5,087 nt of DNA, from positions 1-5,087 of the forward strand of contig JAIXZF010000364.1 in NCBI GenBank assembly GCA_027489835.1. Direction: 5' to 3'. The notes beneath the pieces are model-generated. The model saw only the letters and a program-made list of their open reading frames with translations, did not search any database and had not been told where the DNA came from. Position 1 is the stretch's first letter. Each line of letters begins with the position of its first letter. This document shows positions 5,069 through 5,087 of the stretch, one piece after another. The stretch comes from Hyphomicrobiales bacterium. GTDB taxonomy: Bacteria > Pseudomonadota > Alphaproteobacteria > Rhizobiales > Beijerinckiaceae. Position numbers and translations under genes: made by a program.

Positions 5069-5087
5069 GGAGGCTTGGCTGATGCCG
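5069..5087 (+). CDS. Possible start of the next gene (ribosome binding site plus ATG), cut by the window end
   Basis: GGAGG at 5069-5073 stands 8 bases before an ATG at 5082-5084, ideal Shine-Dalgarno geometry. Only two codons (Met-Pro) are visible. An in-frame GTG at 5067 is an alternative start without such a site. Nothing can be said about the product, and the match could be chance. Confidence 0.35.

Overview
The window is a gene-dense, very GC-rich stretch of bacterial chromosome with five genes, one of them cut by the left edge, and possibly a sixth starting at the right edge. Base composition and gene content point to an alphaproteobacterium, most likely of the order Hyphomicrobiales (Rhizobiales). 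The main clues are a comF - grxC - DUF1178 block lying divergent to an NDUFAF5-like methyltransferase gene, an arrangement I associate with that order. No rRNA, tRNA, CRISPR array, insertion sequence or prophage gene is visible. There is no gene-free stretch longer than 300 bases; the longest is the 137-base right end.

Left part, plus strand (1-2276): the 3' two thirds of a periplasmic binding protein of a branched-chain-amino-acid-type ABC transporter, followed with a 4-base GTGA overlap by a 498-residue fusion of an aldo/keto reductase and a RidA/YjgF-family domain. Tight coupling suggests the reductase/Rid enzyme works on whatever the transporter brings in, or on a product of it. The substrate cannot be read from the sequence.

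Middle part, minus strand (2286-3931): comF (phosphoribosyltransferase-like DNA uptake/helper protein), grxC (a CPYC glutaredoxin) and a DUF1178 zinc-ribbon protein, probably one transcription unit read right to left. It ends only 9 bases from the convergent fusion gene. In the relatives I remember, a carbon-nitrogen hydrolase gene lies between grxC and the DUF1178 gene; here only 12 bases separate them.

Right part, plus strand (4051-4950): a homologue of the mitochondrial complex I assembly factor NDUFAF5, with a degenerate SAM-binding motif I. The 119-base gap between it and comF holds two mirror-arranged promoter candidates. Both place the transcript start at or within about five bases of the start codon, and neither gene has a Shine-Dalgarno sequence, so both may be translated from leaderless mRNAs. 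The final 137 bases hold a perfect 8-bp hairpin and a good ribosome binding site ahead of an ATG at 5082, perhaps the next gene.

Nothing here is a clear new defence or mobile system. The items most worth a second look are the reductase-Rid fusion, the altered methyltransferase motif and the divergent leaderless promoters.
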